A stretch of DNA of 64,000 nucleotides from an uncultured Psychrobacter sp. (GTDB lineage Bacteria > Pseudomonadota > Gammaproteobacteria > Pseudomonadales > Moraxellaceae), in NCBI RefSeq assembly GCF_947495825.1, contig NZ_CANMAH010000002.1, forward strand, positions 248,001-312,000, written 5' to 3'. Position 1 is the stretch's first letter; every line of letters starts with the position of its first letter. A program made the translations under genes and the position numbers. Below, in pieces: positions 27,647 through 36,522 of the stretch. The notes beneath the pieces are model-generated. The model worked only from the letters and a program-made list of their open reading frames with translations. It had not been told where the DNA came from and ran no database searches.

Positions 27647-29140
27647 CTAAACTCTCACTTCGATGTTTTCGGGATAAGAATGTATGCAATTGCCAAATAT
27701 ATCTCCTTCTTGATTGGCGCTACTCTGGCCATTATCCAACAACCATGCGACAACCTGTTTGTGTACCCTGTCGTTATAAAGTAAATTGTAGTGACTTACG
27801 CCATAAAAAATGGCCTTGTGCCCTTCAGGGACTGACAAAGCATGCTCACCATCATGCTCTCCTAACGCGGATTCTATCGTCACCAAACTATCACCTAATA
27901 AGCTTGTCGCTTTAGAGTCATAATGAGCCTCAACCAGCGTGGCTGCGACAAAATAAGTATTCACATGCAGCGGCAAACGCGCAGGATGAAGAAACTCTTG
28001 CGGCAGTACACTGCGGCCTTCTAAAGACATCCAGTCATCGTCACGAATACTACCATGACGCAAATCGATGATGCCTGTACTACGTAAATCGCCAAGTTTC
28101 GCAAGTGATCCTGCAAAAGGCAGCTTGGCAATCATATCTTGCACAAAGTAGCCAATACGTTCTAGGCTTGCACCATGGTGCGGTGAGCCAAGAGTAATCA
28201 AATTACCAACTCGCTTCACCCACTCAAAACCTTGTTGCTTACCATAAAACAACGCACTACGAGCGACCAATCCGCCCATGCTATGCCCAACCAAGTCTAT
28301 CTGATTGATGCTTGGATTGTTATTTATTAGCTCTTGTAGCACTTTGGACAAGTTGCGACCACTAAGTGAGATGCGCCGTCCGGTATTGTAATCAAGGTAT
28401 AGAATGGTAGATTCTGGCAGACTGTGGCTAATACGTGCGCCAAGACTATTATGGGCAGTTGGTTGCCAACTTAGATGGCTCATACAAAGACCGTGGCATA
28501 AGATAATAACGCGCCCTGATATCTCTTTGTTTTGTAGCTGTTCCCCTATTGGACGTGAGACGCTGTCGCATAGTGTCATTGGAATGGCAAGGGGATTATT
28601 ATGATTAACGAGATGATCGCCCATCACACCATTTAGGACGTTAATAAGCTGCTTAAAAGATTCTGGTAGCGGACGAGCATCTTTTTGACTGATTACGTTT
28701 TTATACAATCGCAGTGCCAATGCTAGATTATTACCTACTAACAACGCCACTTGACGTACTGCACCATATATCCGCCCTGTGAGACCACGTTGCCATTTAC
28801 TGACATTGCCTTCATTAAAACGCCCCAAAGGACGTAAAACAATCTCACGGTGGATGGCTTCTACGATATCCGTTACTTCAACCACTCCCATCGTCGCAAG
28901 CTGCGCTAACCCCTCAAAAAAATCGCTTAAAGATATGGGCTTAGGTGAAGTGAGGGTCTTATCGTCATTTGCCTGTAATTCTATTGCATCATCGATATAG
29001 ATATATTCAAGCTTTGCCAGCTCCTCATACAGATCACCTTGGAACCTTGTGTTAACGTCAGAGCCAGAGCTTACATTAGACTCAAGCTTGTTTTTGGCAA
29101 ATAAATTGTGAATCGAGTCGATAGAATCTAGATTGTTCAT
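27647..29140 (-). CDS. Lipase-like alpha/beta hydrolase
   Basis: Probable esterase or lipase of about 497 residues. The alpha/beta-hydrolase part spans roughly residues 205-460. It has an oxyanion-region HGLCMSHLSWQP, the nucleophile elbow DLVGHSMGGLVARS (Ser in GHSMG) and LITLGSPHHGASLERIG, as in PGAP1-like/LipA-type lipases. A C-terminal EGHKAIFYGVSHYNLLY may supply the catalytic His. There is no signal peptide, and the first 200 residues match nothing I recognise. The ATG at 29140 is my choice; a GTG at 29173 is also open, and neither has a clear ribosome-binding site. Substrate unknown. Confidence 0.75.
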   Translation of the reverse strand: MNNLDSIDSIHNLFAKNKLESNVSSGSDVNTRFQGDLYEELAKLEYIYIDDAIELQANDDKTLTSPKPISLSDFFEGLAQLATMGVVEVTDIVEAIHREIVLRPLGRFNEGNVSKWQRGLTGRIYGAVRQVALLVGNNLALALRLYKNVISQKDARPLPESFKQLINVLNGVMGDHLVNHNNPLAIPMTLCDSVSRPIGEQLQNKEISGRVIILCHGLCMSHLSWQPTAHNSLGARISHSLPESTILYLDYNTGRRISLSGRNLSKVLQELINNNPSINQIDLVGHSMGGLVARSALFYGKQQGFEWVKRVGNLITLGSPHHGASLERIGYFVQDMIAKLPFAGSLAKLGDLRSTGIIDLRHGSIRDDDWMSLEGRSVLPQEFLHPARLPLHVNTYFVAATLVEAHYDSKATSLLGDSLVTIESALGEHDGEHALSVPEGHKAIFYGVSHYNLLYNDRVHKQVVAWLLDNGQSSANQEGDIFGNCIHSYPENIEVRV

Positions 29141-29245
29141 AGTTTTAACGTATTTAGCGGCCAGAATACCCACTCATATTATCTGCTATGTCAGATAAAC
29201 GAAACCTTTATACTGTCACATAAGCTTACTATGCTCATCTTCAAT

Positions 29246-29277
29246 AAAAAATCCCAAGTTTTGGCTTGGGATTTTTT
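29246..29277 (-). terminator. Intrinsic terminator after phoX
   Basis: Perfect 13-bp stem AAAAAATCCCAAG / CTTGGGATTTTTT over a 6-nt loop, ending in U on the minus strand. Confidence 0.9.
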
Positions 29278-29315
29278 AGATGTTAGCTGTTTAATAAATA
29301 TTAACTACTTAATCA

Positions 29316-31541
29316 CTATGTCGTTCTCACATCCGTTGCAAACGACTCTGCCAGTATCATATCTCCGTCCTCACGAGTAATCATGACCGTAGCTGAGCGC
29401 GGTATACTGCCGCCTGCGACTGCACCCCACGTATTACCAGGATGCTGAATGTTAATGAATAACGTTTTGAAATCTGGTGTTAGGGTAATACCCGTTACCT
29501 CACAGCCTTCAGGACCGACAAAAAAACGTTTGATATTGTCATTATTTGCTCTCATACCGACACGTGTTTGCTGTCCTGCCGAGGTGGTTTTGAGCGTACC
29601 ATCGCTGACATTGCCTGGTAGTGCTGCGAGCAACATGCAACTGCTGGTATCGGTATAAGCGCTGTCATCAGTCTGAATCCACAATACCCCACGTGGGTCA
29701 AAGTACAAACCATCTGGCGAAGAAAAATCGTTATTATCATTTAATTGCGATAAGTTCTCTGCTGACAAAGCACTCGGCGCGGCAAATAGATAAATATCCC
29801 ACTCAAAGCTCATTGCCGCATGATCCCCTCCTGCTTCTGCCCAGCGAATAATATGACCATTGTCATTGCCACGCGCTTTACCACGAGCCTGATAACTGCG
29901 CGGGTTGGTTGCAGACACTGGTTGGTCATCACGTTCACCGCGATATTTATTATTGGTCAAAGTTACATAAACTTCACCTGTAATAGGACTGACGGACACC
30001 CATTCAGGACGATCCATCTTGGTTGCACCTAACGTATCAGCAGCAGCACGCGCAAACACTAAAACATCATCTTGTCCATTAAAAGGCAGCACGCTATTAG
30101 TGGCATCTAGTCCGTTTTGACCATGGACTAACGGCTGCCACTCACCGCTCCCATCGTCATGGAAGGTTGCAACGTATAGCGTGCCCTCATTCATATACTT
30201 ATCACCAGCTTTTAGGCCCGCCCCTATATCTGTATTTGACCACAGAGCTTTAGAGACAAACTTATAAATATATTCACCGCGAGCATCATCACCCATATAA
30301 AAAACCACTGGTTTGCCTTGCTCAACAGGTGCATAGGCGCAGTTTTCGTGAGCAAAACGTCCTAATGCTGTACGTTTTTGTGGCATAGAATGTTGGTCAA
30401 AAGGGTCAATTTCAGTGATATAACCGAAGGTGTTAAAACCATTGCGATAATCGTCAGTCGCTGTTGCACCGACAGCTGTCATGTCCCAGCGGGAAAATTC
30501 ATCAGAGATTTTGGCGTCTTTGGCTTCTGGGGTATGCCATAAATACCCTGAGCTGGCAAAATTTTCTGTTGCACCATAACGCTTACGACCATAATTCTGC
30601 GCGGCAGTTAATCGACTGGCATCTTGACCACGGGCAAAGACGCCTAAGAAGTTTTCTTCTGTCGTCAAATACGTACCCCAAGGCGATAGCCCTGCACCGC
30701 AATTATTATTGATTCCACGAGTCTGAAAGCCTGTCGGATCAAACTTGGTCTTGACCAAATCGGAGCCAGCAACCGGCCCCGCTAACTGCGATTGAGTACT
30801 ACTAGTAATGCGGCGATTGTATTTTGAATTGAGCACCATCTCATATCCTATGCCATCAGCACGGCGAGTCATCTCAACTACCGCCACGCCATGACAATTG
30901 GCTTCACGGCGCACATCACTGGCGAGACGGCGATTTTTGAATATAGCTGCAGCATTATTATCTTGGATTACATGGTAGCCAAACGGGCTTAGCTCCTCAC
31001 TATTCACGTACTCATGATTCATGACTAGCAGACCATTCTCTGATGCTTTGGCATCGTATCCATGACCCTTTTTGCCAAAGAACCACATGCCATCATGGTT
31101 ATCACCCATGCGCCAATCAAACGACTCAGCGGACTGCTCACGATTGTCTTTCCAATCATCAATGCCAGAAATTAATGGCGTGCCCAGTGGTAAAATAATT
31201 TCGGCCTTATAACCTTCTGCCACGCTCATTGTTTCGGCAGTGGAGTGTGCGACTGCTTTAAACTTTAAAGTATCAGGACGCTTTAAGTCACCTTGCGCAG
31301 GGATAGCAGCATTATTATTATTGACAATCGGTCTTCCAATACTACTCTCATCATCGTCAGCACATCCGACTAAAGGAAGTGCGCCAAAAAAAGCAGCAGC
31401 TGTCAATCCTGTACCACCTTTTAGAATACTACGGCGGTTAAGACGACGATTGATAATGCTTTGAAAGTCAGTATTATGAGTAGGATTGGAATCTTCAACA
31501 ACTTCGTGGGCAAGATTTTGCTTATCATTTAGTAATGTCAT
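29316..31541 (-). CDS. phoX: PhoX family alkaline phosphatase, Tat-exported
   Basis: Secreted phosphatase releasing phosphate from organic esters; the family uses Ca2+ and Fe3+. 741 residues, DUF839/PhoX fold. The N-terminus has the twin-arginine signal RRLNRRSILKGGTGLTAA followed by a hydrophobic stretch ending LPLVGC, which may be a lipobox. Family features include MNHEYVNSEELSPFG, NNCGAGLSPWGTYLTTEEN, DPFDQHSMPQKRTALGRFAHE, VFYMGDDARGEYIYKFVS and WGAVAGGSIPRSATVMI. It stands alone between terminators. A three-half-site Pho box lies about 110-135 bp upstream, which fits induction by phosphate starvation. Confidence 0.9.
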   Translation of the reverse strand: MTLLNDKQNLAHEVVEDSNPTHNTDFQSIINRRLNRRSILKGGTGLTAAAFFGALPLVGCADDDESSIGRPIVNNNNAAIPAQGDLKRPDTLKFKAVAHSTAETMSVAEGYKAEIILPLGTPLISGIDDWKDNREQSAESFDWRMGDNHDGMWFFGKKGHGYDAKASENGLLVMNHEYVNSEELSPFGYHVIQDNNAAAIFKNRRLASDVRREANCHGVAVVEMTRRADGIGYEMVLNSKYNRRITSSTQSQLAGPVAGSDLVKTKFDPTGFQTRGINNNCGAGLSPWGTYLTTEENFLGVFARGQDASRLTAAQNYGRKRYGATENFASSGYLWHTPEAKDAKISDEFSRWDMTAVGATATDDYRNGFNTFGYITEIDPFDQHSMPQKRTALGRFAHENCAYAPVEQGKPVVFYMGDDARGEYIYKFVSKALWSNTDIGAGLKAGDKYMNEGTLYVATFHDDGSGEWQPLVHGQNGLDATNSVLPFNGQDDVLVFARAAADTLGATKMDRPEWVSVSPITGEVYVTLTNNKYRGERDDQPVSATNPRSYQARGKARGNDNGHIIRWAEAGGDHAAMSFEWDIYLFAAPSALSAENLSQLNDNNDFSSPDGLYFDPRGVLWIQTDDSAYTDTSSCMLLAALPGNVSDGTLKTTSAGQQTRVGMRANNDNIKRFFVGPEGCEVTGITLTPDFKTLFINIQHPGNTWGAVAGGSIPRSATVMITREDGDMILAESFATDVRTT

Positions 31542-31647
31542 TGTCAGTCACCTTGCTGTTAGGCTGGATTAGCATAAATGGGATCAGTCGCAGCTTTATA
31601 ATTAACACTACGAAAATGCGGATTACGCTTGAGTCTATTGAACTTTC

Positions 31648-31676
31648 ATGACGATACGATGACATTTAAATAACAG
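31648..31676 (-). promoter_or_regulatory. Probable Pho box (three PhoB half-sites) upstream of phoX
   Basis: Read on the minus strand: CTGTTAT-TTAA-ATGTCAT-CGTA-TCGTCAT. Against the PhoB consensus CTGTCAT-N4-CTGTCAT, the three 7-mers match at 6, 6 and 5 of 7 positions and keep the 11-bp period. The first pair (31659-31676) is the best. It is placed about 107-135 bp before the phoX ATG, in the right orientation. The PhoB consensus is established for enterobacteria; its use here is inferred. Confidence 0.6.
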
Positions 31677-31689
31677 GCTTTATTTAAAC

Positions 31690-31718
31690 AAAAAATCCCA
31701 AGCATTGGCTCAGGATTT
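31690..31718 (-). terminator. Weak terminator after the FAH-family gene
   Basis: AAAATCCCAAG faces CTCAGGATTTT with two internal mismatches, followed by U-rich sequence on the minus strand. It resembles the terminator at 29246 in sequence. Confidence 0.5.
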
Positions 31719-31767
31719 TGTATTTTCAGACATCAAATTTTTATTTAAGCTTATATTTAAAGTAACG

Positions 31768-32508
31768 CTATTGCACTCGCGCCTGCCACTCGTGCGCGCC
31801 CAATACCAACTTTAAATCATCGCCTGCATGCAGTATACCAACCCCACTTGGCGTGCCAGTCATAATCACATCACCTGCCTGCAAACTAAAAGCATGGCTA
31901 ATCTCGGCAAGTAACTCATAAACGGGGAATAACATCAGCGCGCTTTTACCATCTTGCTTAAGCTCATCATTAATATAAAGCTGGTAATGCACATCGCTAC
32001 AGTCGCCAAATGTCAGCGGATCGACCCAGTCAGCGAGCACACATGCGCCATCAAAGCACTTTGCACGCTCCCATGGATGGCCTTGTTCTTTGAGCTCACT
32101 TTGTAAGTCTCGCAAGGTCAAATCTAGCCCTAGCGTGACTGCTTCAATTAAACCAGTAGTACTGACAACCTCTTCTAACGAAGCTGACTTCAAATCCTGA
32201 CCCAAACGAATACAGAACTCCGCTTCATAATGTACTGGATATACTTTTTCGCGGGGCACATCACGGATACTACTAGGAATAGCGTCTGATAAAGAGATGA
32301 TACTTGAAGCAGGCTTGATAAATAGTAGTGGACGCGTTGGAACAGCATTGCCAAGCTCAGTGGCGTGGGCGGCGTAATTACGACCGACACAGACGACTTT
32401 ACCTATCAAATTGCGCTTGTTATTAGCGCTGGTATCATCGTCTAGACTAAACTCATTATCTTCTCTAACGATGTCATTAATCAAAGAAACATGGGGGGAT
32501 TCAGTCAT
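31768..32508 (-). CDS. Fumarylacetoacetate hydrolase family protein
   Basis: Mg2+-dependent hydrolase or hydratase/decarboxylase acting on a keto-acid, 246 residues. It has the FAH-fold motifs GKVVCVGRNYAAHATELGN near residue 36, PLLFIKPASSI, HYEAEFCIRLG (metal-binding Glu in EAE), and MTGTPSGVGIL near the C-terminus. The length and the VGRNY start resemble E. coli YcgM-type acylpyruvate hydrolases. No pathway neighbours are present, so the substrate is open. It stands alone between phoX and the basic amino-acid transporter genes. Confidence 0.85.
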   Translation of the reverse strand: MTESPHVSLINDIVREDNEFSLDDDTSANNKRNLIGKVVCVGRNYAAHATELGNAVPTRPLLFIKPASSIISLSDAIPSSIRDVPREKVYPVHYEAEFCIRLGQDLKSASLEEVVSTTGLIEAVTLGLDLTLRDLQSELKEQGHPWERAKCFDGACVLADWVDPLTFGDCSDVHYQLYINDELKQDGKSALMLFPVYELLAEISHAFSLQAGDVIMTGTPSGVGILHAGDDLKLVLGAHEWQARVQ

Positions 32509-32654
32509 GATGCGTTCTCACTATAAAAGGAAGTCGTACGATTATTTACCAAGCAGCTTTCCTCACTATTTTTTATTATTATCTTTTAATAGTGGTTAAT
32601 CAATCGCTCTATCGTAATGTGTAATCATCTACGTAATAGAAACATGGTTTTGCA

Positions 32655-33380
32655 TCATGAGATAGTGCGTGTCACGACATCTGGTGGTACGTAGCTGGTG
32701 TGACGATTCATGCGTTTTTCAAACCTGCCAAAAACGAATAAAATCACCCATGATAATAGTAAGTAGACGACACCTGCAGCGAAGAATAATTCCATCAAAG
32801 TATAAGTACGGGCACTGATAGTACGGGCTACCCCAGTGATATCCATCAGCGCAATCGTTGATGCTAAGGCACTACCTTTAAGCATAAAAATCACTTCATT
32901 ACTATACGCTGGAATCACAATACCAAATGCTCGCGGCAAAGTAATACGAGTGAGCTTTTGCCATCTCGACATACCAATCGCATCCGCAGCTTCAAGCTCG
33001 CCAACTGGAATAGCTTGAATGGCTCCACGAATAATCTCGGCAAGATATGCACTCGTATTCATCGTAAAGGCAATGATGGCACACCAATAAGCTTGGCTAA
33101 GTACTGGCTCCCACAAGAATGAATCACGTATGGATTCGAACTGGCCAAGACCATAGTAAATCAAGAATATCTGTACCAGCAGCGGCGTACCACGAAAAAA
33201 GAAAATATACAAAAAAGGTATGATCTGCACCATCCAACTTTTGGATAGCCTTAATAATGCTAAAATCAAACCTAAAAACAGTCCAATGATGCCCGAAATC
33301 ACGACCAGTTGTACAGTTAATACCGCACCGCCCAATAGATCTGGGATATGTTCAAAAATAACCTGCCAATTCCAATCCAT
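32655..33380 (-). CDS. hisM: Basic amino-acid ABC transporter permease HisM-like
   Basis: Second membrane subunit of a histidine/lysine/arginine/ornithine-type importer, about 241 residues. The start is set at ATG 33380 (MDWNWQVIFEHIPDLL) because GGAGAG lies just upstream; the frame is open further upstream but without such a site. It has five predicted helices and the ATPase-docking loop ELEAADAIGMSRWQKLTRI. The start is 13 bp downstream of the hisQ stop, so the two are cotranscribed. Confidence 0.9.
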   Translation of the reverse strand: MDWNWQVIFEHIPDLLGGAVLTVQLVVISGIIGLFLGLILALLRLSKSWMVQIIPFLYIFFFRGTPLLVQIFLIYYGLGQFESIRDSFLWEPVLSQAYWCAIIAFTMNTSAYLAEIIRGAIQAIPVGELEAADAIGMSRWQKLTRITLPRAFGIVIPAYSNEVIFMLKGSALASTIALMDITGVARTISARTYTLMELFFAAGVVYLLLSWVILFVFGRFEKRMNRHTSYVPPDVVTRTIS

Positions 33381-33393
33381 GAGTATCTCTCCT

Positions 33394-34113
33394 CTACCCT
33401 GTGGTCGATTGACGGCTAAGCTTTTTGGCATAGCGTGCTGCTGGGTTGGCACGCCATTCAAGCCACATCATAAAGCCTGTGATGAGCATCGTCAGCCCTA
33501 AATAAATTATCGCTGCTGCCATATAAAACGTAAAAGGCTGCTGAGTTGACTGAGCGGCGCGGGATGACTGATACATAATATCTTTAAGACCAATGACTGA
33601 TACCAAAGCAGTATCTTTGAGCAGTACCAAAAATAAGTTACCCAAACCCGGTAAGGCAATTTGCCATACTTGCGGTAAGGTAATCCGATAAAACGTCTGA
33701 AAAGGGCGCATCCCAACTGCTTGGGCCGCCTCACTCTGACCTACTGGAATCTCCTGAATAGACATCCGTAAAATTTCGGTCGCATAAGCACCAAAAGCAA
33801 TAGATAAGGCCATGACCCCGCCCCAAAACGCACTGATCTCAATATAGTCGTTATAACCAAACTTTTTGAGTACACTCATCAGCAGTATAGAGCCGCCATA
33901 ATATATAAACAGCACCAATAGTAGCTCAGGAATACCGCGCATCGTGGCTGTATAGACAGTCGCAATTTTACGTAGTATCCAAATCTTGGACAGCTTAGCA
34001 GTCGCACCCAGAAGCCCGAGGACCATGCCTATAGCTAAGCTGGTCAAGGCAAGCTTGATAGTGACGGTTGCGCCGCTCAGTAAGAGCGCGCCAAATCCTT
34101 GTAAGTCAAACAC
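33394..34113 (-). CDS. hisQ: Basic amino-acid ABC transporter permease HisQ-like
   Basis: Membrane subunit of 239 residues: MFDLQGFGALLLSGATVTIKLAL start, MRGIPELLLVLFIYYGGS, and docking loop QSEAAQAVGMRPFQTFYRITLP. The initiation codon is GTG. It is separated from the upstream binding-protein genes by a terminator and some 340 bp, so hisQM probably has its own promoter, unlike the enteric hisJQMP arrangement. Confidence 0.9.
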   Translation of the reverse strand: MFDLQGFGALLLSGATVTIKLALTSLAIGMVLGLLGATAKLSKIWILRKIATVYTATMRGIPELLLVLFIYYGGSILLMSVLKKFGYNDYIEISAFWGGVMALSIAFGAYATEILRMSIQEIPVGQSEAAQAVGMRPFQTFYRITLPQVWQIALPGLGNLFLVLLKDTALVSVIGLKDIMYQSSRAAQSTQQPFTFYMAAAIIYLGLTMLITGFMMWLEWRANPAARYAKKLSRQSTTG

Positions 34114-34367
34114 AGTTGTCCACTCAGTCTCTTTATATTAGCAAGTTAGCAGAATGTTAGTTAAAAGAATCAGTACCAATCGTCTTATATTTTCTAGAGC
34201 AACAACACATTTAAACTTGCGCACAGACGATGATTGATTGACTCGGTAGAAATGCGCCGTGATTTTATCATAATCGGCAAGCTCTATGTTACTGCTCATA
34301 AGCAAAACCTGTCTATAAATGAACATTCCTACTGTCAAAACCCCGACTACTAGGATAAATTTGGCAA

Positions 34368-34379
34368 GACTGTACAGTC
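34368..34379. promoter_or_regulatory. Palindrome upstream of hisQM
   Basis: GACTGTACAGTC, a perfect 12-bp palindrome, lies about 255 bp before hisQ and after the terminator of the binding-protein genes. It could be an operator for the permease unit; the regulator is unknown. The rest of 34114-34450 shows no credible gene. A short open frame at 34138-34338 has no supporting features. Confidence 0.35.
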
Positions 34380-34448
34380 AGTTTACAGTTATCTCTGATA
34401 CCTAGCAGGTGCTTATGTACACATCACGATAAAACACTATCGACAAAA

Positions 34449-34484
34449 TAAAAAAGGATATCACCAGTTTGGCAATATCCTTTT
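34449..34484 (-). terminator. Intrinsic terminator after the third binding-protein gene
   Basis: AAAAGGATAT (34452-34461) pairs with ATATCCTTTT (34475-34484), followed by a U run on the minus strand. It splits the transporter locus into a binding-protein unit and a permease unit. Confidence 0.85.
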
Positions 34485-34540
34485 GACTAATAAGATAAGT
34501 ATTTTGAGGTTGGCTTATAAATCATTAGAGCAAGACACCT

Positions 34541-35488
34541 CTATTGAGCAGCAGTATCTGCGATAGGTTCATCGATTACCACAGTTGACGTAACCTCATT
34601 ATCAGTAACAGTCTCAGCCGCTGGCATAGCAAAGTACTTTTGATTAAGCTTATCATAAGTACCATCAGCTTTTAGATTCGCCAATGATTGATTAATTTTT
34701 GCTTGCAAATCATCGCCAGGACGCACAGCGATTGCAAAGTTATCATCGATATCGATCTCATCACCTTTGATCACATATCCGCTACCTGATGGCGAGCTTA
34801 ACCACTCTAGCGCCGGCAGCTTATCGGAGATCATTGCATCAACGCGGCCTGACCCTAAGTCCAAAAACGCATTGCTCAAAGTATCATATAACTTCATATT
34901 GGCTTTTGGATAAGCATCCTCTAACCACTGTGAAGAAATGGTTGAGCGCTGGGCGGCAATAGAGTGAGCATTGATATCACTACTTTGACTTGGATCAAAG
35001 CTACTGTCTTTTTTGGCCAAAAATACCAAGGTATTGCTAAAATAGGGATCAGTAAAGCTGACTTGTTGTGCGCGCTCTGGCGTTATAGACATCGCGGCTA
35101 CAATCGCATCATACTTGCCAGCCTTTAGACCAGGAATGATACCATCCCAATCTTGCGCCGTAATCTCACATGTGACTTGCATATCAGCACAGATAGCATT
35201 GGCCATATCGACATCGAAGCCGCCGAGTGTCCCATCTGCATTGGTATAGTTAAAAGGTGCATAAGCGCCTTCGGTACCAATACGTAACACCTCACCTGAC
35301 TCGGAAGCTGATGTTGTCTCAGCAGCTGTTGCATCAACGTCATCAGCACTGTCTTGGCTATTGCTACAACCAACTAACGTAAAGGCAGCAGCCATAGTCA
35401 GCAGAGGGGTCGACAAACGTTTCACTTTAATCGATTTAATGACAGACACATTCGCCATTACGATAGCGGGGACAAAATGGTTGCTCAT
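34541..35488 (-). CDS. Basic amino-acid ABC transporter substrate-binding lipoprotein, copy 3
   Basis: ArgT/HisJ-family periplasmic receptor, about 315 residues. It has a long N-terminal signal region, the lipobox FTLVGC, then an acidic linker. The binding domain has VLRIGTEGAYAPFNYTNADG, GGFDVDMANAIC, AQDWDGIIPGLKAGKYDAI and MSITPERAQQVSFTDPYF. A C-terminal tail of about 25 residues (TVTDNEVTSTVVIDEP) extends past the fold and resembles the tail of copy 2. ATG 35488 has AAGGA upstream. One of three tandem paralogues. Confidence 0.88.
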   Translation of the reverse strand: MSNHFVPAIVMANVSVIKSIKVKRLSTPLLTMAAAFTLVGCSNSQDSADDVDATAAETTSASESGEVLRIGTEGAYAPFNYTNADGTLGGFDVDMANAICADMQVTCEITAQDWDGIIPGLKAGKYDAIVAAMSITPERAQQVSFTDPYFSNTLVFLAKKDSSFDPSQSSDINAHSIAAQRSTISSQWLEDAYPKANMKLYDTLSNAFLDLGSGRVDAMISDKLPALEWLSSPSGSGYVIKGDEIDIDDNFAIAVRPGDDLQAKINQSLANLKADGTYDKLNQKYFAMPAAETVTDNEVTSTVVIDEPIADTAAQ

Positions 35489-35548
35489 AATCATCCTTGA
35501 TATTTACTAAAGACAAACAGCTCAGGTTTTTACTCATTAAGTGCGCTA

Positions 35549-36490
35549 TTAGTTAGTCGCTGCTTCTGCTTGCTCTTCTTCAGCAATCATAGCATTGGCA
35601 TCGACATTCCCTTCGTCCACGACGACTACCTTTTCGACACCATCAGTTGCTGTCGCTTGTTGAGCAGCAGCGGTCGTGCTGGTACCAAAGTAGCTACCAG
35701 TAATCTGATCATAGACACCATTAGATTTTAGCTCAGCCAAAGCTTCATTGAATTTGGCAACTAAAGGATCACCTTTACGAAAGGCAATACCCATTGCATC
35801 TTCTTCAGTACTAATCTCTTGACCTTTAACTTCATAGTCTTGACCAGCTTCAGTCTTTAACCAATCAATGCCAGTCACTTTATCTGACATCATGGCACGT
35901 ACGCGACCTGATGTCAGATCTAGATAAGCGTTGTCTTGAGTATCATAAAGCTTGATGTCAGCCTCTGGATATTCGTCTTGTAAGTACTGTGATGAGACCG
36001 TTGAGCGCTGAGAAGCTACAGGCTGCCCTTTTAGATCAGCAACGCTGATATCGTCGCCCTTTTTACCGATCAAGATAATACCAGTATGAAAGTATGGATC
36101 CGTAAAATCTACTACTTCTTTACGCTCAGGCGTGATCGACATACCAGCGATAATCGCATCGAATTTTTGTGCATTGAGCCCAGGAATAAGACCATCCCAA
36201 TCTTGAGAGATAACCTCACACTCAGCTTGCATCTGCGCACATAGCGCATCGACCAGTTCAATCTCATAACCGATAAGTTTGCCATCAGCATCTGTGTAAC
36301 TAAACGGCTTATAACTTGATTCGGTGGCGATTTTTACATTAATAGGCGTATCAGAAGCTGTAGTATCTGATGCGGCATTCTCTTCTGGTGCAGTACTGTT
36401 GTTACAGCCAGCCAGCATCAGCATAGCAGCGCTAAGCGGTGCCAACCATTTGGCTTTACTTACGATTGATGATGTCATAGATGTTGTCAT
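35549..36490 (-). CDS. Basic amino-acid ABC transporter substrate-binding lipoprotein, copy 2
   Basis: ArgT/HisJ-family receptor, 313 residues, lipobox LMLAGC. Binding-domain motifs are KIATESSYKPFSYTDADGKL, SQDWDGLIPGLNAQKFDAI and MSITPERKEVVDFTDPYFH, with PVASQRSTVSSQYL, a shared ligand-carboxylate segment. It carries a C-terminal Ala/Glu-rich tail (GNVDANAMIAEEEQAEA). The start has AAGAGAG upstream. It differs from copies 1 and 3 in residues lining the pocket (for example ESSYKPFSY in place of EGAYxPFNY), so the ligand may differ. Confidence 0.88.
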   Translation of the reverse strand: MTTSMTSSIVSKAKWLAPLSAAMLMLAGCNNSTAPEENAASDTTASDTPINVKIATESSYKPFSYTDADGKLIGYEIELVDALCAQMQAECEVISQDWDGLIPGLNAQKFDAIIAGMSITPERKEVVDFTDPYFHTGIILIGKKGDDISVADLKGQPVASQRSTVSSQYLQDEYPEADIKLYDTQDNAYLDLTSGRVRAMMSDKVTGIDWLKTEAGQDYEVKGQEISTEEDAMGIAFRKGDPLVAKFNEALAELKSNGVYDQITGSYFGTSTTAAAQQATATDGVEKVVVVDEGNVDANAMIAEEEQAEAATN

Positions 36491-36522
36491 AATTGCTACT
36501 CTCTTATTTCTAAAACAGAATG

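Noticed and set aside
34138..34338. 66-codon minus-strand frame between the receptor and permease genes
   Set aside because: No ribosome-binding site or family resemblance; lies in the probable promoter region of hisQM.
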